The translations under genes and the position numbers were made by a program. Positions 38,057 to 45,814 of a stretch of DNA of 64,000 nt are shown in pieces. Within the stretch, counting starts at the first letter, position 1. Each line of letters starts with the position of its first letter. The notes under the pieces are model-generated. The model was not told where the DNA came from, searched no databases, and was given only the letters and a program-made list of their open reading frames with translations. Origin of the DNA: Ponticoccus alexandrii (GTDB lineage: Bacteria > Pseudomonadota > Alphaproteobacteria > Rhodobacterales > Rhodobacteraceae); NCBI RefSeq assembly GCF_016806125.1, contig NZ_CP047166.1:2542001-2606000 (forward strand), written 5' to 3'.

Positions 38057-39364
38057 GTGAGAACACGTCTGGCGATCAAGACACACGCGCTGTTGGAACG
38101 TTTCTTTCCGGAGCGTCGGCTTTTTCTGCGATCGGACAGCGAAACCCGCTTCATCCGGCTGCGACCCGAAACCCAGGCCATTGTCTTCACAGGCTTCTCT
38201 CTTCTGGTCGGCTGGACCACCATCGCCACCGCCGTGCTGCTGATGGACTCGATCGGCGCCGGCAACTTCCGCGAGCAGGCCCGCCGCGAACAGATCACCT
38301 ACCAGCAGCGCCTCAATGCCCTGTCCGGCGAACGCGACACCCGCGCCGCCGAGGCGCTGGCCGCCCAGGATCGCTTCAATGCCGCTCTCCGCCAGATCTC
38401 GGTCATGCAGACCGAGCTTCTGCAATCCGAGACCCGCCGCCGCGAGCTCGAGACCGGCATCGACGTGATCCAGGCCACGCTGCGCGACACCATGAAGGCC
38501 CGGCAGGACGTCAGCGACCGGCTTGCGTCCCTGCAGGACAGCATCGAGGGCGGCGTGCCGCTGGCCGCCGCCGGTCAGGACGACGGTCAGGTCGGCATTC
38601 TGTCCGATGCGCTGGCCCGCACCGCCGAGGAACGCGACAAGGTTGTCGCCGACGCGCAGCTTGCGCTGGTCCGTGCCGCCGAGATGGAGGCCGAGATCGA
38701 GCTGATGGAGGAAAAGAACGACCGCATCTTCCGCCAGCTGGAAGAGGCGATGACCGTTTCCGTGAAGCCGCTCGACCGCATGTTCGAGAAGGCCGGGATG
38801 GATCCCGACCGCATTCTCGGACAGGTGCGCAAGGGGTACTCGGGCCAGGGCGGTCCGCTGACCCCTCTGTCCTTCTCGACCCGGGGCGAGCAGCCCACCG
38901 AGGACATGATGCGCGCCAACCGGATCCTGAACCAGATGGACCGGCTGAACATGTACCGCATCGCGGCGCAGAAGGCGCCCTTCGCCTCGCCGCTCAAGGA
39001 TGCCTTCCGCTTCACCTCGGGCTTTGGCTACCGCTGGGGCCGCCTGCATGCGGGCACCGACTTCGCCGCGCCGCACGGCACCGCGATCTATGCCACCGCC
39101 GACGGCGTGGTGACCCACGCGGGCTGGTCCTCGGGCTACGGGCGCCTCGTGAAGATCCAGCACGAATTCGGCATCGAGACGCGCTATGCGCACCAGTCCA
39201 AAATCCGCGTGAAGGTCGGCCAAAGGGTCTCGCGCGGGGATCGTATCGGTGATATGGGGAACACCGGACGGTCGACCGGGACCCACCTCCACTACGAGGT
39301 CCGAGTCGGCGGCAAACCCGTCAACCCCATGACCTATATCAAGGCTGCTAACGATGTTTTCTAA
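38057..39364 (+). CDS. M23 (LytM) peptidoglycan endopeptidase
   Basis: 435 residues from GTG 38057, AGGGGA 6 bases upstream. A short cytoplasmic part and a transmembrane helix (A-I-V-F-T-G-F-S-L-L-V-G-W-T) are followed by a long coiled coil (residues about 85-275, rich in E-R-D, Q-A-T heptads). The C-terminal LytM domain has H-A-G-T-D-F and T-H-L-H-Y-E, the zinc HxxxD and HxH ligands. It cuts peptide cross-links in the periplasm. It overlaps the bactofilin gene by 11 bases, a known pairing in which the bactofilin positions the endopeptidase for cell shape. Confidence 0.93.
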   Translation: MRTRLAIKTHALLERFFPERRLFLRSDSETRFIRLRPETQAIVFTGFSLLVGWTTIATAVLLMDSIGAGNFREQARREQITYQQRLNALSGERDTRAAEALAAQDRFNAALRQISVMQTELLQSETRRRELETGIDVIQATLRDTMKARQDVSDRLASLQDSIEGGVPLAAAGQDDGQVGILSDALARTAEERDKVVADAQLALVRAAEMEAEIELMEEKNDRIFRQLEEAMTVSVKPLDRMFEKAGMDPDRILGQVRKGYSGQGGPLTPLSFSTRGEQPTEDMMRANRILNQMDRLNMYRIAAQKAPFASPLKDAFRFTSGFGYRWGRLHAGTDFAAPHGTAIYATADGVVTHAGWSSGYGRLVKIQHEFGIETRYAHQSKIRVKVGQRVSRGDRIGDMGNTGRSTGTHLHYEVRVGGKPVNPMTYIKAANDVF

Positions 39365-39887
39365 GAGCAAAATCAACGAGCCCGGACATAATAAGCCCGA
39401 CGAAGGCAAAACTGCTGCCATGGATGCACCGAAGTCGCCTGCCGGAGACTACAAGCCCGCGACCCCCGCCGCGCCCAAGGCCAAGCCGCCCGCGTCGGTT
39501 CTGAGCCAGGATCTGCACGTCACCGGCAACATCAAGACCACCGGCGATATCCAGGTCGAGGGCACGGTCGAGGGCGATATCCGCGCCCACCTGCTGACCA
39601 TCGGTGAAAGCGCCACGATCAAGGGTGAGGTCATCGCCGACGACGTCGTCGTGAACGGCCGCATCGTGGGCCGCGTGCGCGGCCTGAAGGTTCGCCTGAC
39701 CGCCACTGCGCGCGTCGAGGGCGACATCATCCACAAGACCATTGCCATCGAATCCGGCGCCCACTTCGAGGGTTCGGTGCAGCGTCAGGACGACCCGCTG
39801 AACGGCGGCCGCGCCAAGCCCGGCCAGCAGCCGCAGGCAGCGGCTCCCGCAGCGGCTTCCTCGTCGTCTGCATCGCAGCAGGGCTGA
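39354..39887 (+). CDS. Bactofilin (polymer-forming cytoskeletal protein)
   Basis: 177 residues. The central DUF583 beta-helix (about residues 45-135) shows the regular pattern V-T-G-N-I-K-T-T-G-D-I-Q-V-E-G-T-V-E-G-D-I and A-T-I-K-G-E-V-I-A-D-D-V-V-V-N-G. It is flanked by disordered Lys/Pro/Ala-rich N-terminal and Ala/Ser-rich C-terminal tails. It polymerises without nucleotide at the membrane. Translation probably couples with the M23 gene upstream. An intrinsic terminator follows at 39923. Confidence 0.96.
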   Translation: MFSKSKINEPGHNKPDEGKTAAMDAPKSPAGDYKPATPAAPKAKPPASVLSQDLHVTGNIKTTGDIQVEGTVEGDIRAHLLTIGESATIKGEVIADDVVVNGRIVGRVRGLKVRLTATARVEGDIIHKTIAIESGAHFEGSVQRQDDPLNGGRAKPGQQPQAAAPAAASSSSASQQG

Positions 39888-39922
39888 GAAGGCCCACCGC
39901 CTTTTTAGGACAAGATGAACGG

Positions 39923-39948
39923 CGCTTCCCCTCAGGGAAGCGTTTTTT
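39923..39948 (+). terminator. Intrinsic terminator after bactofilin gene
   Basis: Perfect 8-bp stem CGCTTCCC/GGGAAGCG (39923-39930 with 39935-39942, loop CTCA) followed by six T. A textbook Rho-independent terminator 36 bases after the stop codon. Confidence 0.95.
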
Positions 39949-40223
39949 CGTTGGCCGCCCGTTTCCAGCGGCCTGTCGGCGCGCGGCCCCTTCGCCTGAG
40001 AGGGGCTTCAGTTCCCCGACCAGCCTTGCGTCACGCCGCGCCGCCTGCCCGACGCCATCACCCTTGGGAATGCCAGAGGATCTGCCCGCCGTCGTAGCGC
40101 CCGGCTGCCATCTGGTCCCGGCGCACCAGACCGAAACGCCGTTGTCGTGTTCCGCGTGAAGCTGGAGAATCGCGTCCTCCGTTACCGTGAGCGGGCAATC
40201 CTGCCCCGCGGGTCTTCCCTGTT
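39949..40223. other. Gap with degraded coding-like sequence
   Basis: 275 bases after the terminator. On the minus strand one frame ends V-R-R-D-Q-M-A-A-G-R-Y-D-G-G-Q-I-L-W-H-S near 40063, and another frame reads V-T-E-D-A-I-L-Q-L-H-A-E-H-D, which looks like pieces of a broken gene. No full gene can be supported. Confidence 0.3.
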
Positions 40224-40556
40224 TTAGGGCGGTGGCGCCTCCAGCCCGAAAAGGCGATGCCCGCGCCAGTCGGTGATGACCGCCGCAAGGAAACCGCGAA
40301 AGCCTTCGGGGATCGCATCAAGGTCCTCCGCCTGGCGCAGGCCCGGGAAATCCCCATGCAGCTTTCCCAGAAGCGCTTCGACACGGCCCGCAAGGTCCAG
40401 CGCAATGCCGAAACTCACCTCCCCCGGAACGCTGGCCTCTATCCGCTCCGCCAGCTCGATCCGCCGGGCAAAGATTGCCGACAGGGCAGCGACATCGACG
40501 GGTGCGGTGGCTGGCATCCCGGCAGCGCGCGCGGCAAAACCCTCGATCTCCGCCAA
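40224..40556 (-). CDS. Hypothetical protein (possibly the 3' part of a broken gene)
   Basis: 110 codons from TTG 40556 with balanced, protein-like composition (A-R-R-I-E-L-A-E-R-I-E-A-S; F-R-G-F-L-A-A-V-I-T-D-W-R-G-H-R-L-F-G-L). No ATG start and no recognised family. The frame before it on the same strand (40566-40811) ends 9 bases upstream. It could be a small gene with a rare start or a fragment. Confidence 0.4.
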   Translation of the reverse strand: MAEIEGFAARAAGMPATAPVDVAALSAIFARRIELAERIEASVPGEVSFGIALDLAGRVEALLGKLHGDFPGLRQAEDLDAIPEGFRGFLAAVITDWRGHRLFGLEAPPP

Positions 40557-40565
40557 AAGCGCCGC

Positions 40566-40811
40566 TCACTCCTGCCGGACGATCTCGCGATAGGCGCGTT
40601 CGTGTTGCTTGTGGGGCGGCATCTCTGCCAACGGCTTGTCGCCCAACTGGTCGAAGAACAGCGCGTCCATCCGGATATCGGTCGCAAACGCCTTCGCCGC
40701 CAGCCCGGCCTCGAGCCCAGCGACGCCCCATGTGTTCAGCCAGTCGGGCAGGACGCGCCGCGCTTCAGGCCCGGCGGCGCAAAGCTTCGACCCAGCGCGC
40801 CCGCGCTGTCG
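40566..40811 (-). pseudogene. Possible coding fragment downstream of the HNH gene
   Basis: In phase with the HNH gene, directly after its stop, about 81 codons read coherently: R-V-L-P-D-W-L-N-T-W-G-V-A-G-L-E-A-G, then I-R-M-D-A-L-F-F-D-Q-L-G-D-K-P-L and H-K-Q-H-E-R-A-Y-R-E-I-V. There is no usable early start codon. The hydrophobic/charged pattern looks like real protein, so this may be a gene that lost its start. No family recognised. Confidence 0.35.
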
Positions 40812-41396
40812 TCACGCCTCCAGCTCGGCATCCCAGTACAGGAAGTCCATCCAGCTTTCGTGCAGGTGGTTGGGCGGGAAGCGCCGGCCCATGTTCAGAA
40901 GCTCCCCGGCGCTTGGCGGGCGCGGGGCCTTGTAAAGCGACATCTTCGCCTGCCGCAGGCTTTTCGAGCCCTTGCGCAGGTTGCAGGGCGCGCAGGCGGC
41001 AACGACGTTCTCCCAGCTGGTGATCCCGCCCGAGGCACGCGGGACCACGTGATCGAAAGTCAGTTCCGACTTGGCGCCGCAGTACTGGCAGCGGAATTCG
41101 TCCCTCAGAAAAAGATTGAAGCGCGTGAATGCCACGCGCTTCTGGGGTTTCACGAAATCTTTCAGGACCACCACCGAGGGTATCCTGATGCTCATACTCG
41201 GGCTTCGGACGACCTCGTCGTATTCGGCTACGATGTCCACCCGGTCGAGGAAGGCGGCCTTGACCGCATCCTGCCAGGGCCAGAGCGACAGCGGGTAATA
41301 GGACAGCGGCCTGTAGTCCGCATTCAGCACCAGCGCCGGGTGCTGTTTCAAGGCCCCCGGTTCGCGCACGAAATTCGTTCTGAACTCTGGGTCCAT
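40812..41396 (-). CDS. HNH endonuclease family protein
   Basis: 194 residues. The C-terminal HNH module has C-Q-Y-C-G-A-K-S (zinc knuckle), L-T-F-D-H-V-V-P-R-A-S-G-G (catalytic H), W-E-N-V-V-A-A-C-A-P-C-N-L-R-K (N and second C-x-x-C). The N-terminus P-A-L-V-L-N-A-D-Y-R-P-L-S-Y-Y-P-L is typical of a widespread bacterial group of unknown target. It may cut DNA non-specifically in repair or defence, but this group is conserved in many genomes as a housekeeping gene. Confidence 0.92.
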   Translation of the reverse strand: MDPEFRTNFVREPGALKQHPALVLNADYRPLSYYPLSLWPWQDAVKAAFLDRVDIVAEYDEVVRSPSMSIRIPSVVVLKDFVKPQKRVAFTRFNLFLRDEFRCQYCGAKSELTFDHVVPRASGGITSWENVVAACAPCNLRKGSKSLRQAKMSLYKAPRPPSAGELLNMGRRFPPNHLHESWMDFLYWDAELEA

Positions 41397-41725
41397 GACG
41401 GGACTCGTCCTCCGCTCCGTCTGCTCGTTCTCAAGCCGGAGCGGGACGCCCCGCCCCCTACGATGATCACTATATATCGCGTCGGGCTTCTGACAAGTCC
41501 CGCAACATGCAGTGTCGTGCCAGATGGCTACCCTGCATTTGTAATGTGCATGTGACAGGCGTCAGGCCCGTTGCGGGCCACTGCGCCGCTGACAATCGCG
41601 CAGCGGCTAGCCGAAACCTTGTGCCGCCCCGGCCGGGCGGCGCCTCTGAGAGCGTCTGCGGTCGATGCCGCGCCCCGCCGCGCCCCGCTGGCGGAGCCGC
41701 GGCGGGGCGCGGCGCAGGACCGCCC
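41397..41725. other. 329-base gap with a 14-bp-stem hairpin
   Basis: No gene seen. Directly downstream of the hypothetical secreted-protein stop (minus direction) a perfect 14-bp stem pairs 41667-41680 with 41700-41713 (GCCGCGCCCCGCCG arms, 19-base loop). It lacks a T-run on the minus strand. The rest contains the HNH gene's promoter region, with a local AT-rich stretch near 41468-41478. Confidence 0.5.
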
Positions 41726-42442
41726 CTAGTCTTCCGCCACGGCCTCCGGCTCTGCCCCCTCGGAGGGGGCTGCCTCTGCCGCCTTTGCAGGGGCCCCCTC
41801 TGCCGCAGGCTCCACGAAGGCCACCGGCCCCAGCGTCGCGTTCAGGCCCCAGTTGCGGACCTTCAGCACGCCGTCCGCGATGTACAGCTGGCGGACCGGG
41901 TAGATGGTTTCTCCCTCCGGCCCGGCCAGAACCATCACCGGCCCCTTGTTGGTGTTGCGCGTCCAGACCAGCGGGTCGGTCAGGGTGATGTTGTCGATGA
42001 TCGCCCGCACTGCCTCGGCATCCGTCACCCGGTCCACCCTGAAGTAACAGGCGCCCTCATAGCCGCCCGCCGCGGCGAAGGTCACCGCACCCACCGCAAG
42101 GGTCACCGGCGCGGTGACGATCGAGGTCACCGTCGCCGCGACCCCCCCGGCCCCGGCCGCCGTACCCGAGGCAGTGCCCGCCGCGCCCGAGATCAGCGAG
42201 ACGCTCTGGCCCGGGTGCATCAGCATCCACTGCCCGGCGGCGCGCGCGCCCTCGCGGGCCACCGGCGCCAGCGTCTTGCCCGCCTCACCCGCTTTCTGGA
42301 CAGCCGCCCCTGCAAGGATCGAAGGCTTGTAGTCGCAAAGCCCCGCCTCCTGCGCCATCGCCTGTCCGGCCATGGGCAGGCCACCCATGGCGGCAAGGGC
42401 AAGGCCCCGAAGCGATGTTCCGAAAGGACCTGTCATCCGCAC
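41726..42442 (-). CDS. Hypothetical exported protein
   Basis: 238 residues with a probable signal peptide (L-R-G-L-A-L-A-A-M-G-G-L-P-M-A-G-Q-A-M-A, cut before Q-E-A). A glycine/alanine-rich hydrophobic stretch follows in the middle (S-G-A-A-G-T-A-S-G-T-A-A-G-A-G-G), two cysteines at L-C-D-Y and A-C-Y-F, and a low-complexity acidic C-terminus rich in A-E-P. No family recognised. The start may be M-R-M-T or the internal M-T-G. Its upstream side carries the hairpin array at 42523. Confidence 0.78.
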   Translation of the reverse strand: MRMTGPFGTSLRGLALAAMGGLPMAGQAMAQEAGLCDYKPSILAGAAVQKAGEAGKTLAPVAREGARAAGQWMLMHPGQSVSLISGAAGTASGTAAGAGGVAATVTSIVTAPVTLAVGAVTFAAAGGYEGACYFRVDRVTDAEAVRAIIDNITLTDPLVWTRNTNKGPVMVLAGPEGETIYPVRQLYIADGVLKVRNWGLNATLGPVAFVEPAAEGAPAKAAEAAPSEGAEPEAVAED

Positions 42443-42522
42443 TCTCCATTCCGCTGCTTGGAACCAGAGGTATCAGCAGGCCAGAGGCTGACAAGGCCTG
42501 CTGCGTGCACGTCTGCGCGATA

Positions 42523-42604
42523 GGCGCTCGCTTGCCACGAGCGCCAAAGCCGCTTCGGAGCGGCTTGCAAGCGCCGTCCACGGCGCTTCGAAGGCGTTTC
42601 GAAA
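42523..42604. repeat. Tandem hairpin array (four units, last split by a transposon)
   Basis: Consecutive 8-bp-stem hairpins: GGCGCTCG/CGAGCGCC (42523-42545), AAGCCGCT-TCGG-AGCGGCTT (42547-42566), AAGCGCCG-TCCA-CGGCGCTT (42569-42588) and AAGGCGTT-TCGA-AACGCCTT. The fourth starts at 42591 and resumes after the transposon at 45081-45094. The last three units are 20 bp each at a 22-bp period and all open with AAG and close with CTT. Before the insertion the array began 6 bases after the stop of the esterase gene. Confidence 0.85.
42597..42604. repeat. Target site duplication, left copy
   Basis: TTTCGAAA directly before the transposon; the same 8 bases follow it at 45081-45088. Eight bp is the duplication length of IS1595-family elements. 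Confidence 0.85.
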
Positions 42605-43046
42605 GGGGCCTATATACTTAACTAGCCGTGAAAAGCGCTCCGATCGCGGCTAGGTCTGTTTGTCTGGACACGGGAATCCGCCGGGTGTTAAAAGTTTGTT
42701 AAGGGAGTGACGGCTACCGTCTTCTTACTAGCGTCTAGGGTTGCAGCCCATCAACGACGCGGCAGAGACCGGCAGTGGGATACAACGTATTCCCACTGCC
42801 CCTTCCGAAACCTGAGATACGAGCGAACGCTCACAGGCATCGGCCAAGCACAGATCACCATTATAGGCTCCTTCGTGCGATCCGGGAATGTCCCGGCCCA
42901 CTGGGGCCACCCCTTGCGCCCCCAGAACTGCTGTTATCGGGCGTGGAGCTATATATGGTGACGGTAGCCGTCTCGGGCACTATACCGAATCGGCTGATCG
43001 CGAGTCGAGTCCTATATTGTTCCCGTGGTGTTCGCGTTCTGGCTTG
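42605..43046. other. Structured noncoding left arm of the transposon
   Basis: No gene. It holds a 10-bp-stem hairpin GGCAGTGGGA/TCCCACTGCC (42771-42780 with 42791-42800). It also holds a 13-bp inverted repeat pair GACGGCTACCGTC (42709-42721) and GACGGTAGCCGTC (42960-42972) enclosing about 240 bases. The layout could be an untranslated RNA, a transposase binding region, or a small nested element. Confidence 0.5.
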
Positions 43047-44075
43047 TCAGTCGTCGTTTAGTAGAAGCTCAAGTTGAGTGCCTTTTTTGGGAAAGGCTCT
43101 ATTGAGCATCGTCATAAACTGATCCCATGACGCAGACGCCCGCATCAAGCCAATCACGGCGTGCAAGTGCTGCGCAAGTGCGGGATGACCAATGTCGTCA
43201 GTCAGGAACTGATGGTGCTTCCGGGCCCTGCCGCCATCTTCCTTGGCAGGGTTCATTTTCTGTAACTCGTCTAGGATACCGGGCGCTAAGCGCTCATATA
43301 CAATGTCATTCGTATATCTTCCGACAACACCGGGACGGGCAACTGACATTGCGTTCCAACTCCAGCCACGAAGTCGGAAGATTTCGCGGTAGAATGCATC
43401 AGGGAAGCGCTTCGCCCAAGCCGCGAACTCCTTGCGCAAGTACTTGTCCAGTATGGCCTGCAGAGCATCGTGATCGCGGGTATCCTGATAGCCTGTTGCT
43501 TCGTCGACTAGGGCAATAACGCCCAACTCTGCGAGCCCGCGCATGACAATTTCCGCGGCTTGCGCCCGATCCGCCTGCTGGGGGTTCAAAGCACCATCTT
43601 GTCGAGCCTGAAGCCAAATATTGCAAATCTCTGGAAGGGCTTCTGCAGCGTATCCTTCAATCTCCCCATCGCCTGACTGATATGTCACGGGCCTTAAGGG
43701 CCCTTCCGTCAACTCCTTGGTAACATAGGGAAAAAGGCTCTTGGACGCTAAGAATACAGGCATATGGGCCCCGCCCTTCTCCGCCTCAGTCTTGAGCCGT
43801 TTCGCCGCTCCGCTTCTGCCGCCCAAGGCATTCGCGATGCCCGTGCCAGAAAGAACGCGCCTGCCGTCTTTTAGAACGGCGCAGGGGATCTCCACAGGGC
43901 CGATCCGCAACTTCCCCCGGTGCGTAGCCTCATTGTCGGCAAGTGCTTCCCTTTCATTGATAGGGACAATCTCTGGAACTCGAGAGGGCTTCATGCGTGG
44001 AGTTACGGCGCCCACCACGTCATCGAACGTCCCGTCGGTAATGGGTTCAATCAGGTCTTTCTTGTCGTCAGCCAT
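43047..44075 (-). CDS. P63C domain-containing protein (transposon passenger)
   Basis: 342 residues. The C-terminal P63C domain reads Y-L-R-K-E-F-A-A-W-A-K-R-F-P-D-A-F-Y-R-E-I-F-R-L-type sequence, then V-G-R-Y-T-N-D-I-V-Y-E-R-L-A-P, R-K-H-H-Q-F-L-T-D-D-I-G-H-P and L-M-R-A-S-A-S-W-D-Q-F. The N-terminal half contains R-R-V-L-S-G-T-G-I-A-N-A-L-G-G, a possible DNA-contact region. P63C genes are common in phages and in IS1595 transposons; the function is unknown. It overlaps the transposase gene by 8 bases and is thus co-expressed with it. Confidence 0.9.
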   Translation of the reverse strand: MADDKKDLIEPITDGTFDDVVGAVTPRMKPSRVPEIVPINEREALADNEATHRGKLRIGPVEIPCAVLKDGRRVLSGTGIANALGGRSGAAKRLKTEAEKGGAHMPVFLASKSLFPYVTKELTEGPLRPVTYQSGDGEIEGYAAEALPEICNIWLQARQDGALNPQQADRAQAAEIVMRGLAELGVIALVDEATGYQDTRDHDALQAILDKYLRKEFAAWAKRFPDAFYREIFRLRGWSWNAMSVARPGVVGRYTNDIVYERLAPGILDELQKMNPAKEDGGRARKHHQFLTDDIGHPALAQHLHAVIGLMRASASWDQFMTMLNRAFPKKGTQLELLLNDD

Positions 44076-44997
44076 TGATCAGCCCTTTGTATGTCAGCCG
44101 CTTGTCCGCCATGCGGTCGATGGTCATTCCGATGAAGTCCATGGTGCCAACATGCGCCGTATTGTGGCGGAAAGAGAACTCTTTCACGTAGCGGTGCAGG
44201 TGCTTGGCGCTCATGTAGTGATAGATGCCAATGTAGCCGCGCTTGAGCAGCGACCAGAAGCTTTCGATGCCGTTGGTGTGCGCCATGTCGCGGATGTACT
44301 CGCCCGCCGAGTGGTTGATGCGGATGTGACGGTAGCCTTTACCTTCCAGCCCGAGATATCCGGCGAACTGGTCGGTGACCACGGTCGCGCCGGTTTGGGC
44401 GTGATCGGTTACGAAGGTCTGGACTGTAGCGGACTTCGTGTCGGAAACCGGCATCGCAATCACGCGGCCCGCTTCGTCACGCATGCCCATGACGGCCACC
44501 TTGCCATGCATCCCGCGCTTGCCGCTCTTCTGACTGGCGTGCTTGTTCGCAGCCTTGCCGCCAACATAGGTCTCATCAACCTGCAACTGGCCGTCCATGT
44601 CGTCGTTGCGGTCTTTTAGCCAAGTCTCACGGATGCGCTGCGCGAGGAACCATGCGGTTTTCTGAGTGACACCCAATTCGCGCGCCATTTGGGTGCTGGG
44701 GATGCCCTTGCGGGCGCTGGTGAGCATGAAGATTGCCAGCAGCCACTTTTGCAGGGGGAGACGGCTCTCGGCCAGCACAGTGCCGGTGCGGACGCTGAAA
44801 TGCTTCCGGCAGTCCTTGCAGCGGTAGGGCATTGGTTTGTGGTCTTTGCACTCGGTCACGGAGACCGATCCGCAGTGACCGCAAACCGGCTCATCACCCC
44901 AGCGCTTGCCTTCGAAGAACTTGCGTGCCGCCTCTTCATCCGGGAACTTGCGGAAAAACTCGAAGGTGGAGAGTGTTTCAGGCTTGGGGTTCGACAT
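44068..44997 (-). CDS. IS1595-family (ISXO2-like) transposase
   Basis: 309 residues. An N-terminal zinc ribbon has C-G-H-C-G near residue 40 and Y-R-C-K-D-C-R-K-H-F. A helix-turn-helix region follows (S-T-Q-M-A-R-E-L-G-V-T-Q-K-T-A-W), then the DDE/N catalytic core with L-Q-V-D-E-T-Y-V-G-G (first Asp), V-V-T-D-Q-F-A-G-Y (second Asp) and H-T-N-G-I-E-S-F-W-S-L-L-K-R-G (Asn/Glu). All key residues are present, so it is likely active. It is the first gene of the element. Confidence 0.96.
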   Translation of the reverse strand: MSNPKPETLSTFEFFRKFPDEEAARKFFEGKRWGDEPVCGHCGSVSVTECKDHKPMPYRCKDCRKHFSVRTGTVLAESRLPLQKWLLAIFMLTSARKGIPSTQMARELGVTQKTAWFLAQRIRETWLKDRNDDMDGQLQVDETYVGGKAANKHASQKSGKRGMHGKVAVMGMRDEAGRVIAMPVSDTKSATVQTFVTDHAQTGATVVTDQFAGYLGLEGKGYRHIRINHSAGEYIRDMAHTNGIESFWSLLKRGYIGIYHYMSAKHLHRYVKEFSFRHNTAHVGTMDFIGMTIDRMADKRLTYKGLING

Positions 44998-45080
44998 GAT
45001 GCAAGCTCCTTCTGCATCATTTGTAACTTAACTAGCCAATCGGTGCAAGCGATTTTTGGCTAGTTAGGTATATAGACCCC

Positions 45081-45088
45081 TTTCGAAA
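45081..45088. repeat. Target site duplication, right copy
   Basis: TTTCGAAA following the right end of the transposon, identical to 42597-42604. It continues into CGCCTT, the other half of the interrupted palindrome. Confidence 0.85.
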
Positions 45089-45100
45089 CGCCTTACCCGC

Positions 45101-45766
45101 TCAGAACCCGCATTTGTCGCGCAGGAAGGCCAGCGCGACGCCCAAACCGTCGGGTGCAATGCCATGGGCCGTGCCCTTCATGATATGGGCGTAGACCTCT
45201 TTCCAGCCGGCCTGCTGCAGCGCCTCGGCGGCCTGCGGCAGCGAGTCGGGCGGCACAACGTCGTCCTGATCGCCATGCACCAGCAGCACCGGCGGCTTGG
45301 TCACCACCTCGTCGGCCAGCACTTCAGGCTGCAACAGGCGCCCCGAAAAGCCGACGATGCCCGCCAGCGCGTCCTCGCGGCGCGGCCCGACGTGCAGGCT
45401 CATCATCGTGCCCTGCGAAAAGCCGACCAGCGCCACCTGCTCTGGCATCAGGTCCTCGTCCACCATCAGCGCATCGAGGAAGGCGTTCAGGTCGTCAACG
45501 GCCCGGCCCATGCCCGCCATCGCCTCTTCCTCGGACGAGCCGTCGATCCAAGGGATCGGAAACCACTGGAAGCCCATGGGGGCCCCGGCACAGGCCTCGG
45601 GCGCGTCGGGCGCCACGAAGAGCGTGTCCGGCAGGTGTTCGCTCAGCGGATCGGCCAGCCCCAGAAGGTCGGCGCCATTGGCGCCGTAGCCGTGCAGGAA
45701 GACCACGCAAGAGCGCAACTCTCCAGAGGCTGGCGCGCGGCGGCCGGTGTTCAGTACCCGTGTCAT
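45101..45766 (-). CDS. Carboxylesterase / phospholipase family alpha/beta hydrolase
   Basis: 221 residues. V-V-F-L-H-G-Y-G-A-N-G-A-D-L-L, nucleophile L-V-G-F-S-Q-G-T-M-M, Asp in V-H-G-D-Q-D-D-V-V-P, and His in G-T-A-H-G-I give a complete Ser-Asp-His triad in the order of the EstB/YpfH group (COG0400). It hydrolyses short-chain esters. Its stop codon originally stood 6 bases from the hairpin array that the IS1595 transposon split. Confidence 0.93.
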   Translation of the reverse strand: MTRVLNTGRRAPASGELRSCVVFLHGYGANGADLLGLADPLSEHLPDTLFVAPDAPEACAGAPMGFQWFPIPWIDGSSEEEAMAGMGRAVDDLNAFLDALMVDEDLMPEQVALVGFSQGTMMSLHVGPRREDALAGIVGFSGRLLQPEVLADEVVTKPPVLLVHGDQDDVVPPDSLPQAAEALQQAGWKEVYAHIMKGTAHGIAPDGLGVALAFLRDKCGF

Positions 45767-45814
45767 GGTGTCGGTTGTCTCCCGATTGTCGTCCTCGCCC
45801 GGTCTGTCGGGCGG

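Larger units (their letters stand above)
42605..45080 (-). mobile_element. IS1595-family transposon with P63C passenger gene (2476 bp)
   Basis: 23-bp terminal inverted repeats match at 21 positions: left GGGGCCTATATACTTAACTA then GCC (42605-42627), right GGGGTCTATATACCTAACTA then GCC on the minus strand (45080-45058). Flanked by an 8-bp TTTCGAAA duplication. It carries an intact DDE transposase (44068-44997), a P63C-domain passenger gene overlapping it, and a 440-base noncoding left arm with strong hairpins. Clean repeats and duplication suggest a recent insertion. The target was a 20-bp perfect palindrome. Confidence 0.92.

Noticed and set aside
41667-41713. 14-bp stem hairpin as an intrinsic terminator
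   Set aside because: No T-run on either side in transcript direction; kept only as a hairpin in the gap description.
42591-45094. Treating the whole 37-bp inverted similarity as the transposon terminal repeat
   Set aside because: The outer 14 bases belong to the palindromic target (AAGGCG plus TTTCGAAA on each side); the 8-bp duplication sets the true ends at 42605 and 45080.
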